Assembly: GCA_030323885.1 (NCBI GenBank)
Contig: CM059191.1
Coordinates: 1,116,001 to 1,180,000 of the forward strand
Direction: 5' to 3'
From: Branchipolynoe longqiensis
Taxonomy: Eukaryota > Annelida > Polychaeta > Phyllodocida > Polynoidae
Length of the DNA stretch: 64,000 bases
Both the position numbers and the translations under genes were made by a program. Every line of letters begins with the position of its first letter. Position 1 is the stretch's first letter. The notes under the pieces were generated by a model, which was given only the letters and a program-made list of their open reading frames with translations, did not search any database and was not told where the DNA came from. Shown piece by piece: positions 62,101-64,000 of this stretch.

Positions 62101-62874
62101 GCCACGACAGGGCTGCCCTCCACTGTGTGTGGCTAGCGTAGCCCCCCCCCCCCCCCCCCCCCACCAAGGAAAGTGACATGGGACCGAGCGGGTCAGGGGG
62201 CAAACACTTGATTGTGGCCGCTGCGGTGAGCGGAGGTGAAGACGTAATAAACGTGTGGAAGCAAACATGATCATTCCTCCTCCTTCCCGGGTGGTTTACT
62301 TCATGGGAATCAAGTTATGGGCGGCTGACAAGGGCCCATCACACTACTCAGCCTGGCACTCGGCATTACTATACATTATAATAGGGTAAGGACTATTTAG
62401 CACAGTGTCAGGATAATATGAGTGAGTTGGATATTGGTCATAGTGTCGATGGCCTGGTCTCCCTGTCGGGCAGTACTAGAAAGTCGCCTGAGTAGTATAC
62501 ACTGTCACAAGTCGCTACCTGTCCTGATATGACCTTAGATGTTGCCATGATGTAGAACCACAACAATCAAGAAATCATGTTAATTCCATCAGGTATCTGT
62601 GTACGCCCACTGCAAACATCTCGGATGCCCTGCAAGAGTATGAGCGAGCCTTCACCGGATCGAGCGCACTGGGCACCTACGCTTGCCTGCCCTTACCGCC
62701 CTACCTAGAGGACACCGTCGACAAGTTGTATGCGGAGGAGGAGGTGGACGATCGCTATGTGGTCCGGGACATGTGTTACCACCTCGTGAAACTCTACTCT
62801 GACAAGAGTCACCGCCTCGAAAGGATCCTCACTCCAACAACATCCACCTCGAACCACCTCGATCTGACACTCAG
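55902..62874 (+). CDS. NUP98: NUP98 gene, Nup96 part (both ends outside the visible exons)
   Basis: NUP98 makes a polyprotein that cleaves itself into Nup98 and Nup96. Nup96 is a scaffold of the Y-shaped Nup107-160 complex of the nuclear pore. Eight exons with matching phases: 55902-56135, 56804-57076, 57623-57759, 58842-59085, 59664-59773, 60374-60553, 61379-61515 and 62594-62874 (start +/-1). They encode the Nup96 N-terminus and about the first half of its helical domain, with RRAFSRWLS-, ISEACSLAQASGDHRLALLL- and DWKRCLAVHLWY-type blocks that match vertebrate Nup96 in order. The Nup98 FG-repeat and autoproteolytic parts were not found upstream, and the C-terminal half lies past the window. 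Exons are GC-rich within AT-rich, SINE-filled introns. Confidence 0.92.
56480..56803 (+). repeat. Polypyrimidine tract, (CTTTTG CTTTCTT)n then (CTTCTC)n
   Basis: About 300 bp nearly free of A and G on the plus strand, directly upstream of a NUP98 exon. Acts at least in part as its acceptor tract. Open frames here are artefacts. Confidence 0.9.
56804..57076 (+). CDS. NUP98: NUP98 exon: start of the ordered Nup96 domain
   Basis: Follows a tandem TAGCAGCAGCAGCAG acceptor and ends CCAG before GTCAGC, phase 1. Encodes MKPFQQTCPDHLVLPSGL, RIPRAVPALHDSYLHH, HHLVMDAALLRGRACRVGWG; the last matches the DAGLFMGRSFRVGWG type block of vertebrate Nup96. Confidence 0.92.
57200..57522. mobile_element. MITE with TCAGGGTCC ends, next to a poly-G run
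   Basis: The left end CAGGGTCCGCATGGGGCC (57249) and the right end GTATGGACCCTGA (57522) are inverted. The interior repeats GTCTTGAA and CCTTGAA words. A run of about 18 G precedes it at 57216. Confidence 0.55.
57623..57759 (+). CDS. NUP98: NUP98 exon: Nup96
   Basis: Between TTGCCAG and GTGGGC, in phase 1 and out phase 0. Encodes DLLEKPPLVPSLIGTQRRRL and YTVVIEKINITGYS, equivalent to the PFKVHLEKLSL region of vertebrate Nup96. Confidence 0.88.
57925..58430 (+). mobile_element. Two SINE-1 copies in tandem
   Basis: The first copy (57925-58150) breaks off after CAGTCTCCCAGTGGGGC. The second (58151-58400) starts GACCAGATGGGATGGTCGAAT, has B box GGTTCGAACCC, and is internally deleted before GACCTTAGATGCGGTCAGGAC. 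Both lie in a NUP98 intron. Confidence 0.8.
58430..58745 (+). mobile_element. SINE-2, full length
   Basis: The head GGTGTTCTCTGTGGCGGAGT to CCCCGTGCCCCCACC is tRNA-Arg-like (anticodon arm GGACTCCTAATCTGAAGG, B box GGTTCGATTCC), with a 15-bp insertion TTTTTTCTAGGTC in the anticodon stem region. Body TTGGATTTCCACCGC, tail CTTCAAG then A-rich with G. Confidence 0.88.
58842..59085 (+). CDS. NUP98: NUP98 exon: Nup96
   Basis: Phase 0 in, phase 1 out, between CATACAG and GTGAGC. Encodes LEIQLKHCSLTVAGGCPVLV and IVWDLSVALWGRLNDL, matching ELKLKHSTVHVDELCPLIVP and WSLTWTLCEALWGHLKEL of vertebrate Nup96. Confidence 0.92.
59300..59552 (+). mobile_element. SINE-1 copy, headless
   Basis: From ACTCAAACCAATGACTTAC to GACCTTAGGTGTTGCTAGGA. 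It follows a GAATATGGCCTTTTGCTGCC...(ATCA)n repeat end at 59228-59290. Confidence 0.8.
59664..59773 (+). CDS. NUP98: NUP98 exon: Nup96
   Basis: Phase 1 in, phase 0 out, between TTGTAG and GTAACC. Encodes MARREAFSRWLSSTAS, matching RRRAFSRWLSCTAT of vertebrate Nup96. Confidence 0.92.
59840..59905 (+). mobile_element. SINE-1 3' fragment
   Basis: ATGAGTGCGCACTGTCACAG to GACCTTAGATG followed by a CCAA-rich tail. Confidence 0.7.
60120..60305. mobile_element. Short MITE with CAGTAAAACCTCTCTAAATT ends
   Basis: The left end CAGTAAAACCTCTCTAAATT preceded by TA, the right end ATCTGTGGAGGTTTA, inverted. The CAGT...ACCTCT style with TA fits pogo/Tc1-like elements. Confidence 0.5.
60374..60553 (+). CDS. 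NUP98: NUP98 exon: Nup96 central helical core
   Basis: 60 codons, phase 0, between CCCCCAG and GTGCGT. Encodes LPAVLSYMSGRQISEACSLA and SGDHRLALLLSQASG, the most recognisable Nup96 block (vertebrate ISEACSLAQQSGDHRLALLLSQ). Confidence 0.95.
60565..60842 (+). mobile_element. SINE-1 copy next to a NUP98 donor site
   Basis: From the B-box-like GGGAGTTTAAATCCCGGCTG to GTTGCTAGGACGTAAATTC. Begins within about 15-30 bp of the splice donor at 60554. Confidence 0.8.
61379..61515 (+). CDS. NUP98: NUP98 exon: Nup96
   Basis: Phase 0 in, phase 2 out, between CCACCAG and GTATGT. Encodes EEDRLRLYALLAGTLV and NVCQHLDWKRCLAVHLW, matching DERLRIFALLAGKPVW and CSQLDWKRSLAIHLWY. Confidence 0.95.
61870..62340 (+). 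mobile_element. SINE-like head followed by an unplaced GC-richer block
   Basis: 61870-61985 has a tRNA-like head (GTTGCTGACTCGGTAAGAC, B box AGTTCGAATCCC, then ACGACTTACAAAACTGATAC). 62000-62280 is a block with a C run and GTAATAAACGTG, loosely like 28965-29175. Possibly another SINE or LINE 3' end. Not classified. Confidence 0.45.
62345..62576 (+). mobile_element. SINE-1 copy, headless
   Basis: CAGCCTGGCACTCGGCATTAC to GACCTTAGATGTTGCCATGATG. Ends just before the exon at 62594. Confidence 0.8.
62594..62874 (+). CDS. NUP98: NUP98 exon: Nup96, last in window
   Basis: Begins after CATCAG by completing the Trp codon of the previous exon (start +/-1). Encodes YLCTPTANISDALQEYERAF, YACLPLPPYLED, RDMCYHLVKLYSDKSHRL, ending HLDLTL plus two bases before GTAGAC. 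Vertebrate Nup96 continues after the matching DYRLS with WHLWEVL, so the TAG that follows is intronic and not a stop. Confidence 0.92.
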
Positions 62875-63377
62875 GTAGACGCTAGAAGAACGCTACACGT
62901 CCAGTGGGATTCTGTGTGAAGTATCGGGTATATTTAGGTAGACACTTGCAGAATTCTATATGTCCAGCGAGATTCTGTATGAAGTATGCAGTTTATTTAG
63001 GTAGACACTTGTAAAATTCTCTATATCCAGCGAGATTCTGTATGAAGTATGTGGTTTATTTAGGTAGACACTTGCACAATTATATATGTCCATCTAGATT
63101 CTGTGTGAAGTATACAGTTTAATTAGGTAGACACTTGCAGAATTATATATGTCCAGCGAGATTCTGTGTGAAGTGTACAGTTTATTTAGGTAGACACTTG
63201 CAAAATTCTATATATCCAGCGAGATTCTGTATGAAGTATGTGGTTTATTTAGGTAGACACTTGCAGAATTCTATATGTCCATTTAAATTCTGTGTGAAGT
63301 ATACAGTTTAATTAGGTAGACACTTGCAAAATTCAACATGTCCAGCGAGATTCTGTATGAGTATGCGGTATATTTGA
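62873..63377 (+). repeat. 63-bp minisatellite starting at a NUP98 splice donor
   Basis: Eight units whose AGGTAGAC starts lie exactly 63 bp apart (GTAGAC at 62875, 62938, 63001, 63064, 63127, 63190, 63253, 63316). Consensus GTAGACACTTGCAGAATTC then TATATGTCCAGCGAG and so on. Units 2-3-4 resemble units 5-6-7, giving a 189-bp higher-order repeat. The first unit is the most diverged. Confidence 0.92.
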
Positions 63378-63379
63378 TA

Positions 63380-63615
63380 CTGTACTTCATTCTGCCCTGT
63401 CAAATAACACGAGCAGCATTTGAAGTCAATTGTTTCTCAGCTATAGTTCAGTACATGTGCAGTCCAAAACCAAAAAAAACGTGATTTTGTATGTGTCAGC
63501 ATATGCAATGGTCTGAATGGGTCGACTGATTTTGAATGTGCCAAAGCTGAAAGCTTCAGCCCACTCCAGACTGTTGTATATGGGTACACTTATGTAAGCA
63601 GACTGTTTCGTTTTT
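63380..63615. other. NUP98 intron, nothing recognised
   Basis: No exon or repeat seen. Confidence 0.4.
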
Positions 63616-63619
63616 TGTG

Positions 63620-63865
63620 GGTTTTCTTGTAAATGAATTTTATTCATATATATCTTTTGTCAGTGCCGTAGCACTGGTCTTCTGACCTGAAGCATTGAGA
63701 GGTATATAGATATTTACACACACAAACTTTACATGGTTTATATAGTAAATTGAAGTGTGAAGTAAATTCTGAATTTAAAGTACACAATGCAATAAGTAAT
63801 GAGTAGGAGGTATATTAAATCATTTTAAATTTAATTGCAAGGTGGTTTAGGATTTCCAATTCAAT
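63620..63865 (-). mobile_element. 3'-end fragment of a CR1/L2-like LINE, minus strand
   Basis: On the minus strand it ends AGAAGACCAGTGCTACGGCA, CTGAC, then ATGAATAAAATTCATTTAC. Close match to 55100-55400 in the other orientation. May continue beyond 63865. Confidence 0.75.
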
Positions 63866-64000
63866 AGATACTAATACCTTTAATTACTTAGTCTTAGTTC
63901 AATGTGATCAGATACTCTTGTATTTATTATGTTATTTTGTACGAAGTTAGTTGGAGTATTTTTGTGTTAGTAAGTCAAGATGTCTTAGCTATTGATTTGT

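Noticed and set aside
62871..62880. Apparent stop codon TAG ending the Nup96 reading frame
   Set aside because: It is part of CAG|GTAGAC, a splice donor in the phase expected from the vertebrate protein, which continues well beyond this point.

Overview
The window is nuclear DNA from a metazoan, most likely an aquatic invertebrate. I cannot name the species. The signs are genes split by GT-AG introns, exons whose best matches are animal proteins, an AT-rich background, and a dense mix of tRNA-derived SINEs, LINEs, MITEs and tyrosine-recombinase (DIRS-order) retrotransposons. Nothing looks prokaryotic.

Two host genes can be read, both on the + strand. At 19776-33894 there is an RNF8-type E3 ubiquitin ligase in eight visible exons: FHA domain, a long coiled coil spread over two look-alike exons, a C3HC4 RING, and an unusual 200-residue tail with a SUMO-interaction-like motif and a 24-bp coding repeat. 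The exon carrying its N-terminus was not found. At 55902-62874 there are eight consecutive exons of the Nup96 half of NUP98 (nuclear pore scaffold). The gene enters and leaves the window incomplete. An apparent stop at 62876 is really the start of an intron at a splice donor, and a 63-bp minisatellite begins exactly there.

The left third (1-18900) is almost entirely mobile DNA. It holds long-TIR MITEs with 9-bp target duplications at 2396-3497, a decayed but structurally complete DIRS-order element at 3681-9733 with split direct repeats (A1-ORFs-B1-A2-B2), a 5'-truncated RTE-type LINE on the - strand (10150-11140), and a second, GC-rich DIRS-order element starting at 11141. A third, very GC-rich DIRS-order element lies at 50708-53681. 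Its core is hidden by a 500-base run of N, and a separate tyrosine-recombinase relic with a large inverted repeat follows at 53725-54924.

The introns and the 34000-50000 stretch are filled with SINEs (a main family with two different 3' tails, and a second tRNA-Arg-like family), several MITE families (some nested, one with a perfect 68-bp TIR), a CR1/L2-like LINE (25444-28960) and its 3'-end fragments sharing a conserved hairpin, a 206-bp satellite (42380-43380) and a 40/80-bp minisatellite (47690-49640).

The most unusual items are the split-direct-repeat tyrosine-recombinase elements with matching trinucleotides at their junctions, the 63-bp array seeded on a NUP98 splice donor, the RNF8 tail, and the hairpin shared by LINE 3' ends. 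No undescribed defence-like or operon-like system was seen.
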